A stretch of 64,000 nt of DNA from Trichopria drosophilae (taxonomy: Eukaryota > Arthropoda > Insecta > Hymenoptera > Diapriidae): NCBI GenBank assembly GCA_030407085.1, contig CM059584.1, forward strand, positions 7,688,001 through 7,752,000. The letters are read 5' to 3'. Each line of letters starts with the position of its first letter. The first letter of the stretch is position 1. A program made the position numbers and the translations under genes. Below the pieces are notes generated by a model, which had not been told where the DNA came from, searched no databases, and was given only the letters and a program-made list of their open reading frames with translations. Positions 41,558 to 50,779 of the stretch are shown one piece after another.

Positions 41558-42496
41558 CTACGGCATTGTAAAAGTAAAGAAATCGTCGTCTAAATTCATT
41601 AAGTGTTCTCTATGAGTGTATATTTTTTGAGTTCCTTTCCGAGGTAATGTAAAATCGATATCTTGAGAGTCGGTATATCCAGGTACTTGTAAAGGATTTA
41701 AGAAGAAATCTCCGTCTTCCGCACTTTGGACCACATTTACTTTCTTCTTTGCTCCATTTTTGGCAACATTTTCTGTGACTTTCTTTTTCGAAACATCAAT
41801 TGATACTTCTTCGTTCGCAGTATCTTCGTGTTCGGAACAATCTTCCAATGTAAGGTTTTTGTTATCCGAGCTGCTTTCTTCGGATTTTTGCGAACTGCTA
41901 CTCACATCAATCTCGCCCATTTTGAGCTGTGACATCTTCTTCATACACAAGCCCATCATTAACGCATTATTTTTATGATATTCCATATCTTTCGACAATC
42001 CAGATAAAGTTTTTTCGATTTTTTTATATTTCTTTTCTGCTTTCCTGACCTTGTCAGAAGTATCCAATTCAACAATACTTTCACTAGTTTCCAAGTTTTG
42101 GGTTTTATTTAAAATGTCGCTGTCACTTTCATCTTCGACTGCAGATTCATTTAGTGGCGTTCGATAATTCAAGGCATCTTCTTGTTTCTGTCGAGACCTT
42201 TCTTTCACACGTGACAAAAACAAATCGTCGTCGTAGCACCCGCCGTTAACACTGCGAACTTGAGCTGTTACTTCCTGGAACGAGTTGTATTTGAAATTAA
42301 TTGATGGAGTCGATTGGTTCGATTCTGTGGAAGAGTAAGCTTCTTGGTCATCGTCGAGATATATGCTTCTTCTGTTTATATTTTTAATGGGTTTTCTTTT
42401 ATGTCTTATGTGTGTAAAAGCTGGTTTTTGAGGAGGCGAAGAATTTGTTATTTTAGTAATGTCAGCGATGCATTTTAAGAGAGTATTTTCGTCCAT
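41558..42496 (-). CDS. Unrecognised 312-residue acidic, mostly disordered protein
   Basis: An uninterrupted frame of 312 codons in AT-rich DNA, from ATGGACGAA to a TAA stop, is very unlikely by chance. It has no signal peptide or membrane segment. Residues 1-60 are basic and Ser/Pro-containing. Residues 110-150 are acidic (NESAVEDESDSDIL). Residues 152-200 could form a charged helix or short coiled coil (KVRKAEKKYKKIEKTLSGL, then KDMEYHKN). Residues 205-255 are Ser/Glu-rich. The C-terminal third has a distinctive order: FFLNPLQVPGYTDSQDIDF, LPRKGTQKIYTHREHL and LDDDFFTFTMP. The composition suggests a nuclear or phospho-regulated protein, but I do not recognise the family. On the minus strand an acceptor-like TTTTTTTGCAG at about 42591 and an in-frame stop upstream of the ATG suggest a spliced 5' UTR. 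A 350-bp duplication lies just upstream. Confidence 0.75.
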   Translation of the reverse strand: MDENTLLKCIADITKITNSSPPQKPAFTHIRHKRKPIKNINRRSIYLDDDQEAYSSTESNQSTPSINFKYNSFQEVTAQVRSVNGGCYDDDLFLSRVKERSRQKQEDALNYRTPLNESAVEDESDSDILNKTQNLETSESIVELDTSDKVRKAEKKYKKIEKTLSGLSKDMEYHKNNALMMGLCMKKMSQLKMGEIDVSSSSQKSEESSSDNKNLTLEDCSEHEDTANEEVSIDVSKKKVTENVAKNGAKKKVNVVQSAEDGDFFLNPLQVPGYTDSQDIDFTLPRKGTQKIYTHREHLMNLDDDFFTFTMP

Positions 42497-42600
42497 TTTT
42501 AATGGTCAATGGCACAAGGTAAAATTAATATGGTTATTGTTCTTTCCAGATTCTACAGTTTCTTTTCCCAATTGTTTTCTTGAAATATTCTGCAAAAAAA

Positions 42601-43304
42601 CAAGAAAAACATATTTTTGTTACAGTAAAAACTGTCACCAAAAAGTTATTTAAACATTTTTATACATCGAGTTATAAAATTCCTAATTTTAAAATATGAA
42701 ATTATGAAAAATACGATTCTAACCTTAAAAACAATTTTATTAACATTTATTAAAACTTTAGTTAAATAATGAAACGTTATTGTGACGTGTATTAATATGA
42801 AATTTATTACCTACAATTATTTGAGGTTATATCGTTCTGTAATGACTTTTATGTTGTGGCTTCCGGGAAGTCTTCCGAATTCCGCTATCTTGTTTTAAAA
42901 ATTGCAAAAAAAAACCAAAAAAATGTCTTCAGGCAGTGAAATATGATCAGACAAGAAAAACAAATTTTTGTTACAGTAAAAACTGTCACTACAAATTTAT
43001 TTAAAAATTTTTACACATTCTTTACACAAATTTTAAAACATGAAATTATGAAAAATACGATTCTAACCTTAAAAACAATTTTATTAACATTTATTTAAGA
43101 GTTAATAAAACTTTAATTAAATAATAAAACGTTATTGTGACGTATTAGTATGAAATTTATTACCTACAATTATTTGAGGTTATATCATTCTGTAATGACT
43201 TTTTGTTAGAATGGCTTCCGGGAAGTCTTCCGAATTCCGATATCTTGTTTCAAAAATTGCAAAAAAAAACAAAAAAATGTCTTCAGGCAGTGAAATATGA
43301 TCAG
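42601..43304. repeat. Two tandem copies of a 350-bp unit upstream of the unknown gene
   Basis: Copy 1 spans 42601-42951 and copy 2 42952-43304, about 93% alike by eye. Each has TTTTTGTTACAGTAAAAACT at the start and GGCTTCCGGGAAGTCTTCC with AATTCCG(C/A)TATCTTG near the end. On the minus strand this gives AAGATAGCGGAATTC followed by two TTCCGGAAG-like ETS cores, which resembles core-promoter sequence. The unit may thus be a duplicated promoter and first non-coding exon of the 41558-42496 gene. Confidence 0.75.
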
Positions 43305-44038
43305 GATCAATGCCGTTTACTGACGCGAGAGTTAATTGTAAATATAACGTTAATAAATGCTATTTATTCAACAAATCTCACCGGTCATTTCAAGCTTTGA
43401 TGTCAAGAATCTTGTATAAATTTGGTGTAAACATTTTCTATTCTAAATAAAATAACGGATAAAATTGTGTTATGTATATGATACATTGTATACACGCGTT
43501 TATACTTATTTACACATGCGCATACTTAAAGGCCCGCAGCTGACTACAAGTTCAAGCAAGTAAAATACAAGTTGGAACACGTACAGTTATTTTTAAACTC
43601 TTAAATTTTAAATTCAGTTTAAACCACACGTATTCAAAATCGATATTCTTTTTTTTTTTCGGAAATTGTTATACAGCTTTCTTACTAGTACGTGAATAAA
43701 AAATGAAATTTGGGATAAAGTAAACATACATTCGAAAAACAATTGGTTGAATGAAGCATAGAATTAACAAATACAAATTTTCATTATTTCGAGAAGTGCC
43801 TTTTGTTAGTTTTAAATTCTAATTATTCGAGAATTCGATGTAATCTTATATTTTAGGTTATGTTCTACGGTTCCTTCGCGTGGAAATAAATACAGAGAAT
43901 ATAAAGAAAAAAAAAACAGTAGACTCGCGATATTTGAAAAACTCGAAAACAGAGTGTAATTGTTCAATAACAATTACTAAGTTGGAAAAGGAATGAAAAA
44001 AGGAATTAAATTCTTTGTAAAATTCAATACGTTACAAT
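43305..44038. other. AT-rich intergenic stretch, nothing recognised
   Basis: No frame, palindrome or repeat terminus could be supported before the element that starts at 44039. Confidence 0.4.
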
Positions 44039-44945
44039 CCCAATAAACAAAAAAGTATACGGAATCGATATTTTGCATTCTATTTCTTTATTGATTATTC
44101 GAGATTCTTATTCGAATTTATATTATTTTATACGACCTGTAATACCAGAATTGAATTCATTCGATCTTATACGATACCGTATTTAACACATTACAAAAAT
44201 TGATTTGTTGCGGCTTAGAATAGCTTTAAATTCTGTTAATTTAATGGAAGAATTGATTATATCGTTTTCCGTATTTCATAATTTTCGAAGAAATGTTCTG
44301 TTTTCTAGTTTTGAGTATAAATCATTCGATAATCCAAAGTAATCGTTTCTTTTAGGTTATGTGCGTTTATGTATCGCATATAATATCGTTATATACAGGG
44401 TGTCCCATTTTAATCGATACACGTAAATAACTCGTCAGGGAAGCCTGCAATCGAAAAAATGGTAGAGACTGAAGTTGTAGGAAATCGAGGGGGAAATCGA
44501 ACGGTGACCTTGAATATGACCTTGAATGCGATTTTAAAGGTCATTTGAAGGTCAACATTGATTTTTTCAGTAGAAACCCCATTTTTTTATTGCAGGAATA
44601 AAAAGAGCGGGAAATTTTACGTTCAGAATGATATGTTCTATTGGGGCATCGAAAGTCATTTCAAGGTCAAGCAGTCAGTTTATCAATATCCACGTACGTA
44701 ATTCCTGTGACAAGGCCAAAATAAAAAAAATGGTAGATACCGTGCGATTTCCCCCTCGATTTCCTACAACTTCAGTCTCTATACCATTTTTTCGATTGGA
44801 GGCTTCCCTGACGAGTTATTTACGTGTATCGATTAAAATGGGACACCCTGTACACTCTCATTCGTAACTGAAAGAGTGGGAAAGAAACAGACTTATTTCG
44901 TATTAAATCGTACACAGATTTTTCGTATACTTTTTCGTTTGTTGG
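44039..44945. mobile_element. Second CCAACAAACG-type element, split by a MITE
   Basis: It is the inverted copy of 37599-38020 (shared GATTTGTTGCGGCTTAG and TTCCGTATTTCATAATTTT), starting CCCAATAAACAAAAAAGTAT and ending with the complement of CCCAACAAACGAAAAAG. It is interrupted at a TATA site by 44396-44850. The intact copy gives the empty site. Confidence 0.75.
44396..44850. mobile_element. 455-bp MITE with CAGGGTGTCCCATTTTAATC termini, TA flanks
   Basis: About 120-bp inverted ends (CAGGGTGTCCCATTTTAATC, then GATACACGTAAATAACTCG and GTAGGAAATCGAGG) are flanked by TA at 44394-44395 and 44851-44852. This fits a Tc1/mariner or pogo-type element. The interior carries several (T)CAAGGTCA/TGACCTTGA motifs (44505, 44517, 44537, 44546, 44661). 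No coding sequence. Confidence 0.85.
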
Positions 44946-45153
44946 GTCATGCTCTTGAATTTGTAATTTGGATCTCAAAATGTACAGAAAAGGATTAATA
45001 TAAAGTTGTACCCGCCCTAAGCTATACCGTCCAAAGTTATATACGTATATATCCTAAGTAATATGTTTGCCTTCTCCAAAGTTATACCAGTCTCTTCCTC
45101 TCCTTCCCCCACCACATTGTTTCGTTGAGCACTCGCTTCGCGACACACACACA

Positions 45154-45627
45154 CACTGAAAAAAGTGTCAAGTAAAATTACATTGCATTAATGTAATCAT
45201 TTCCAACGATTTTTGTGGTGAAATTACAGATTTGTTGTAATTTCTCTATCATTTCTCGAGGATTTTTACCATAAACATAGTAATATTACAATAAAAGTGT
45301 AATTTTTCCCACGAAAATCATTGGAAACAAAAATACCACTGATAATCGTGGTAAGTTTACATTAAAATGGAAAAATTAAAAATTGTAATATTATAGCAAT
45401 ATGTAAACTCCCAATAGTTTAGTGCGATATCACAGTGTAGCCAGTATAAAAATAATCTGACTGGTGTAAAATTCCCCTAATCTTGTATTATAATTACATT
45501 GCTCCAAGGTAATTTTACACCGATAGGTTATATTTTACCAGCTCTTGGTAAATTTCCTGCGATTATCAGTGGTATTTTTGTGTTCTACGGTTTTTGTGGT
45601 AAATTTACATCAACATTTTTTGCAGTG
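45154..45627. repeat. CACTG...CAGTG element saturated with GTAAATTTAC-like motifs
   Basis: The ends are CACTGAAAAAAGTGTC at the left and TTTTTTGCAGTG at the right. In between, GTAATATTACA, GTGGTAAATTTAC and TGTAATTTC variants recur at short intervals on both strands. It is related to 38052-38335 and 50780-52540. Target duplication not seen. Confidence 0.55.
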
Positions 45628-45639
45628 TAAGGTTAGGTT

Positions 45640-45785
45640 TCCGTCTGTTGAGTGCGCTGAGAAAAAGGCAGTGGAGGGGATGAGGGGAGGGCATATGAAA
45701 CGATGTCTTAACGAGGGATAGTTTCGACGTCTTATCGAGATGGCGTATTAACGCGGTGACGTCTTATCGAGAGACTATACACCAA
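45640..45785. mobile_element. Half pogo-type MITE, CTCGATAAGACGTC family
   Basis: Reverse-complemented from 45780, it reads TATAGTCTCTCGATAAGACG, then TACGCCATCTCGATAAGACG and CCCTCGTTAAGACATCG, followed by a CCCTCCCCTCATCCCC core. That is the repeated-motif, GCCAT and C-rich layout of its neighbours. Only one end is found. Confidence 0.45.
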
Positions 45786-46024
45786 TTATTTGTATACGAT
45801 TTAGTACGAAATAAATCTGTTCCTTTGAACATGTTCTTTGGTGATCGTGTACGTTTATATTGGCGATTCAAATAGCTATAGTGGCGCATCAGGGGGCCGA
45901 GTTTGAACTATCAGTAGTCCCAATCGTAAGTTTTACAATCCATTCTTACAAAATGGCGGCTGACTGACCAAAATTATATCCCCTCCCTACCCCCACTGCC
46001 GCTTTTTTGTTTATGTTCGTTGCG

Positions 46025-46048
46025 AGTGTGTGTGTGTGTGTGTGTGTG
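46025..46048. repeat. (TG)n microsatellite
   Basis: About eleven uninterrupted TG units. It is probably length-polymorphic. Confidence 0.9.
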
Positions 46049-46341
46049 GTACGTGTATAACCGAAGTGTTTCGAGGTTTGCCGAACATCGTAATTCAAAT
46101 TGTGGTTTATATTTGCGCGTCTGTCGAGTGTCGCCACTGTTGTGACTGCGTCGTCGCGATGCGCTAAACGAAACGTCATGGAGGGAGAAAGGGGGAACAG
46201 GCTTGTATAATTTTGGAAGGGAGAAATGCATAACTTTGGATGGGACAACTTAGAATGGGGACTAGTGTAATGTGTACTAGACTCATTATAGTATACTGCG
46301 GTGTTCAATGTAAATAATTTGCAAGCTTTTAAAGTGTTTTA

Positions 46342-46614
46342 CAGTAGAACCTACGATATCGCAAACGGTCGGTTCCAGCCTACCTACGATATCGCTAAAA
46401 GAAACCCCTTCTCCTTGTACCCCTTCTCTATATACCTCGCGCCCCTATTTCGGAGACACGCATGCGCGTCTCTAAATGTATGTGTGTACGTGTGTAATGT
46501 ACAGAGGAGGGTGGGGGAAGACACTTCCCCTCTTTTTGGCGATATAAGAGGTTCTTCATTTGCGATATCATGGGTTTGGCGATATCCGAGTTTGCGATAT
46601 CGTATGTTCTACTG
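46342..46614. mobile_element. Pogo-type MITE, CTACGATATCGC family, TA flanks
   Basis: The left end CAGTAGAACCTACGATATCG and the right end CGATATCGTATGTTCTACTG are inverted, with TA at 46340-46341 and 46615-46616. The GATATCGC motif occurs twice near the left end and five times near the right end. The core has GGGTGGGGGAAG. 273 bp, non-coding; the long frame across it is fortuitous. Confidence 0.9.
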
Positions 46615-48726
46615 TAAATTTATTTTTAGGGTTAGAAATAAAACAATGTGATCTTTAAAAAGTTATTTTTACAAAAGAAAAATTTGTCAAAAATACGAAT
46701 TGAGAAAAATTAAAAAATATAAATTTGGAATCAAAGAACAAAGAGTATTGTTGAGATATAAAATCTGTTGTATACTTTCGTGTAAAAATATCTTGAACAC
46801 CCTCCCAACCCGACTCCCATCAACCTCCACCCTCTACGTTTAAATGGATCATTATTTAATCAAATCTACGTTGATTCAGGACAACCGATTTTAAACATTT
46901 TTTTATTCGATTTTTGTGATCCCTAGGGTCTAAAACGTTGACATTTTATAAAAAAACTATACGTTTTTTTGCCAGAGTGACCAAATTTAATATTACGTCC
47001 ACTACAGCCTTGGGTCGAAATGATAAGTAAAAATTTCATTATAAGTATAATGACATAAATAAGGACTCTTTAAAATTAAAAGTACTCTGATGTTGAAGAA
47101 AGTGACATTATAATTACATTATGTGCTTGACGATCAATACAATTTTTCCATACGGATAATCATAATGTAGCCCTTTGATGTGCATCGACTGTAGCACGGT
47201 TATATATCGTCGCTCAATCAAACGATTGAGCGCACCTGACGTTAATACTTCACAACAAAAGTACCATTAAACCTCTTGCAGTATAAACAAAGTCCACGAA
47301 AATACAGTGGAAAAATTATGAGTAATTTAATTTTCTAACCAATTGATTAATAGAAAGGTATTCTTTTCTTGTACGACCCGATGTTTACTAGGAAAAGTAA
47401 TACAAGCAAAGGTGATTACTTAATTATGATTGGATTGTTTAAAGATGTTGAAATTAATGTTGCAAAGTGGTCGAAGGACGTATAGCTTAATTGAAAGAGG
47501 ATTCGAAAGGTCCAGAGTGGAACTTCCGGCGCATCGAATTTTTCCACTTTATAGTAGTCCTCATTTTTTTCGAGACTTTTGTGTCTTCGAGAAAATTGTG
47601 CATATTTCTAACGAAATTTGCCATACCTCTGATCAAATAGACGAATTCCTGTCACGAAAGAAAACTAGTTCGAAAAATTAAAATTATAATGCAACATTAA
47701 CATCGTTATTTGCTAGTATAAGACATACATTAAATATTCATTTATATTGAATAATATTGTTGAGCTTAATAATTTGTCTATTTTGAACCCGCAAGAAAGA
47801 TAACATTTGGATGAGCTCATAAAATTATATATCGATCTGCCAACAAAATTAATTTAGATGAATTTCCCAGTTCTGTACAAAAAATTGGAAATAGTACTTA
47901 AGAGGTCATTTGTGATTTTAATTTGCACTGTTATCACGGACAAACAGTAAGGATGTCTTTATTGTCATAAAAGCCGTCAAGGATCGGCTGGTTACAACGG
48001 GGTGCCATCAATATACGGAGGAATAATAATTAATTTGACAACAAAAGAAAAACAATTGATAGAAAAGAAAATTATTGGCTCGCCGGGCCATTTTTGAAGC
48101 CGCCATCTTGAATTTTGAAATGACACATGGCCCCTCTTGAACTTTTGAATTTATGATACAATAAATTTATGCTATTGATGTTTATTGATCAACAACAAAA
48201 ACAAGCTTCAAAAATGAAAAAACGAAATTTGACGATTTTCGTTAAAAACCCCCTGTAGCTTTGTTGCATGATTTTTTTTGGACTCGTATTAAGAATGCCA
48301 TGTAAAAGAGCATCAAATTTTACGTAAGTAATAATAGTGACGTCCAGGTGGGATCCCTCGGTGGTAGGGTTCCCAAGTGGGCTAACTCGATCCAGTTAGT
48401 TTTTATAAAATTACGTTAAAAACGTGTAGCCTCTGATTGCCTTGCAGCAACGGTAACGCGCGCTTGTCAATGCGTGAATTAGTTAATGACAAATATCTCA
48501 ATAAATATGGAAAAATTAGTAAGAAACTTTTTTGTTTAAAATAAGTAGCGCAACATTTTTTTAATTAAGAATTTTTGCCCCATCTCTAATCGTTTTCGAG
48601 ATATAGCGAGTTAAACAATTAAATTGTTTATAACAATTAACCTATGGATTTTTTGGAAAAACACCTGACAGATTCGTATTCAAGAGGTCAAAATGTATAA
48701 GAATCATTCCGGTTTTCGAATGTGAA
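46615..48726. other. Intergenic AT-rich region without recognised gene
   Basis: A frame at 47430-47681 has no recognisable content. One repeat-type GCCGCCATCTTGAA motif is at about 48098. A short palindrome CGCTCAATCAAACGATTGA is at about 47212. I see no bounded element or exon. Confidence 0.35.
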
Positions 48727-48889
48727 TTTTGAAATATTTAAATCAATTTAGAATAAAGTAGTAATGAAAAAAACGAAATTAAAAATTACTGAATGGAATT
48801 GTCAAAATTTGAGTTTCATAAAGGCAATTCTAACAATTATTTATGATCTCTTTAAAAAAATCAAAGAAATTTCAGGGGTTTCACAGTTT
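48727..48889. repeat. Direct repeat, left copy (partner 49993-50160)
   Basis: Both copies share TTTTGAAATATTTAAATC and AAAATTACTGAATGGAATT-type text and end TTTCACAGTTT. They lie 1.27 kb apart in the same orientation, about 90% alike. They bracket the motif-rich 48907-49891 element. They could be a segmental duplication separated by that insertion. The right copy runs directly into the C15A array. Confidence 0.65.
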
Positions 48890-48906
48890 AACTATGAAAG
48901 TACATC

Positions 48907-49891
48907 CCAGCAATCGAATTTGGATAGAGTTGTATAGAACTAGATTCAATTATTAAATTCTGAATCCATACTTTTGTCAACGGTGAATCCATTTTAATAC
49001 GTAAATACAATTCTATCCGTTCGTACGAATAAAAAGGTTACTTTCTGAATTCATATTAATCCAAAAAAAGTTTTCTTTTTAAAAATTAAATCTTAAATAT
49101 ATCCGTATTCAACATTACGGATTCAAAGCTATCTAAGTGTATTCATTTCAATCCAAAAATAGTTTCCTTTTTAAAAAACAAATATTGAATGCATCCGTAT
49201 TCAACATTACGGATTAAAAACTATCCAAGTGTATTCATTTCAATCCAAAAAAAGTTGTATTTCAAAAACGAAACTTTCAATACATCCGTATTTAACATTA
49301 TGGATTCAAAACTATCTAAGTGTATCCATTTTAATCAAAAACAAGTTTCCTTCTTAAAAACGAAATATTGAATGCTGTATAGACTTGGATTCAGTTATTA
49401 AATTCTGAATCCATACTTTGGTCAATGGTGAATCCATTTTAATACGTAAATACAGTTCTATTCGTTCATACCAATAAAAAGGTTACTTTCTGAATTCATA
49501 TTAATCCAAAAAAAAGTTTTCTTTTTAAAAATTAAATCTTAAATACGTCCGTATTCAACATTACGGATTCAGAACTATCTAAGCTTATTCATCTCAATGC
49601 AAAAAAAGTTTTCTATCAAAAACGAAACTTTGTTTACATCCGTATTCAATATTACGGACTCAAAACTATCCAAGTGTATTCATTTCAATCCAAAAAAAGT
49701 TTCCTTCTTTGTGTTCGTAAAATTGAATGCAGATGGATTACTTTTTCTGAAATTTAATCCGGCAAATTACGCTTCCGATTGTATTCGTAAAATTGAATAC
49801 AAATACATTTGAATACATATTTACGGAATCAAAGTATGAATTTAAAATGAATTGAAATTTTCAATCCAATCCTATCTAATCTCAATTGCTG
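48907..49891. mobile_element. 985-bp element saturated with GGATTCAAA/TTTGAATCC motifs
   Basis: The inverted ends are CCAGCAATCGAATTTGGAT and, at the right, the complement of CCAGCAATTGAGATTAGAT. The interior has GGATTCA, TGAATCC and CCGTATTCAACATTACGG motifs in both directions. A tandem unit of about 107 bp (five to six copies, 49080-49730) is part of a larger 445-bp repeat (48929 against 49374). Frames are repeats read in phase. Target duplication not visible. Confidence 0.6.
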
Positions 49892-49992
49892 GATGGTGTT
49901 GGAATAAAAAATGTAAAAAATTTGTTTTTTAATTTTAATTTCTTTAAATCCATCCATAATTTAAAAAAATGTGTTTTTAACTTCACCCAAAC

Positions 49993-50160
49993 TTTTGAAA
50001 TATTTAAATCAATTTAGAATAAAGTAGTAATGAAAAAATCGACATTAAAAATTACTGAATCGAATTTTAAAAATTTGAGCTTCATAAAGGCAATTCTAAC
50101 AATTATTTATGCTCTCTTTAAAAAAAAATCAAAGAAATTTCAGGTGGTGTTTCACAGTTT
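49993..50160. repeat. Direct repeat, right copy (partner 48727-48889)
   Basis: It is the same unit as at 48727 with an extra GTG before the TTTCACAGTTT end. The end abuts the C15A array at 50161. Confidence 0.65.
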
Positions 50161-50660
50161 CCACCCCCCCCCCCCCCCACCCCCCCCCCCCCCCACCCCC
50201 CCCCCCCCCCACCCCCCCCCCCCCCCACCCCCCCCCCCCCCCACCCCCCCCCCCCCCCACCCCCCCCCCCCCCCACCCCCCCCCCCCCCCACCCCCCCCC
50301 CCCCCCACCCCCCCCCCCCCCCACCCCCCCCCCCCCCCACCCCCCCCCCCCCCCACCCCCCCCCCCCCCCACCCCCCCCCCCCCCCACCCCCCCCCCCCC
50401 CCACCCCCCCCCCCCCCCACCCCCCCCCCCCCCCACCCCCCCCCCCCCCCACCCCCCCCCCCCCCCACCCCCCCCCCCCCCCACCCCCCCCCCCCCCCAC
50501 CCCCCCCCCCCCCCACCCCCCCCCCCCCCCACCCCCCCCCCCCCCCACCCCCCCCCCCCCCCACCCCCCCCCCCCCCCACCCCCCCCCCCCCCCACCCCC
50601 CCCCCCCCCCACCCCCCCCCCCCCCCACCCCCCCCCCCCCCCACCCCCCCCCCCCCCCAC
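50161..50660. repeat. Perfect 16-bp tandem array, C15A unit, 31 repeats
   Basis: An A occurs every 16 bases from 50163 to 50659 (32 A residues) with only C between them, so every full unit is identical. On the minus strand this is G15T repeated, with extreme G-quadruplex potential; on the plus strand it has i-motif potential. The period is coprime with three, so all phases stay open and give Pro/Thr/His or Gly/Trp/Val text with no meaning. It could be a true minisatellite or an assembly artefact. Confidence 0.9.
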
Positions 50661-50779
50661 ATAATCCCTTTTCGTTTACTGGAACGTACCTTATGAGAAT
50701 TCAACGAATCCGGTAAAGTAAAAATTAAAATTGTGCTTCTATAAAAAAATCATGTAAAATTAACACACAATAAAAAAGG

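Larger units (their letters stand above)
45009..46267. mobile_element. Composite foldback, TCCAAAGTTAT family, containing other repeats
   Basis: The left end CCCGCCCTAAGCTATACC with CCAAAGTTATATAC and a second CTCCAAAGTTATACC is matched by the inverted right end, TAGTCCCCATTCTAAGTTG, then CCCATCCAAAGTTATGC and TTCCAAAATTATAC. The layout is like the pogo-type MITEs here. Inside are a GTAAATTTAC element, a half pogo-type element and a TG microsatellite. The outer boundaries are approximate because the left end seems to have lost about seven bases. Confidence 0.5.

Noticed and set aside
46301..46651. 116-codon plus-strand frame
   Set aside because: It spans both ends of the 46342-46614 MITE and is explained by that element.
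49050..49740. Regular repeats that could suggest a CRISPR array
   Set aside because: The units are contiguous about 107-bp tandem repeats without unique spacers, in a eukaryotic genome.
50030..50716. Long open frames on both strands across the C15A array (Pro/Thr/His-rich or Gly/Trp/Val-rich)
   Set aside because: A 16-bp unit without stops keeps every phase open; the text is dictated by the repeat and flanks show no coding features.
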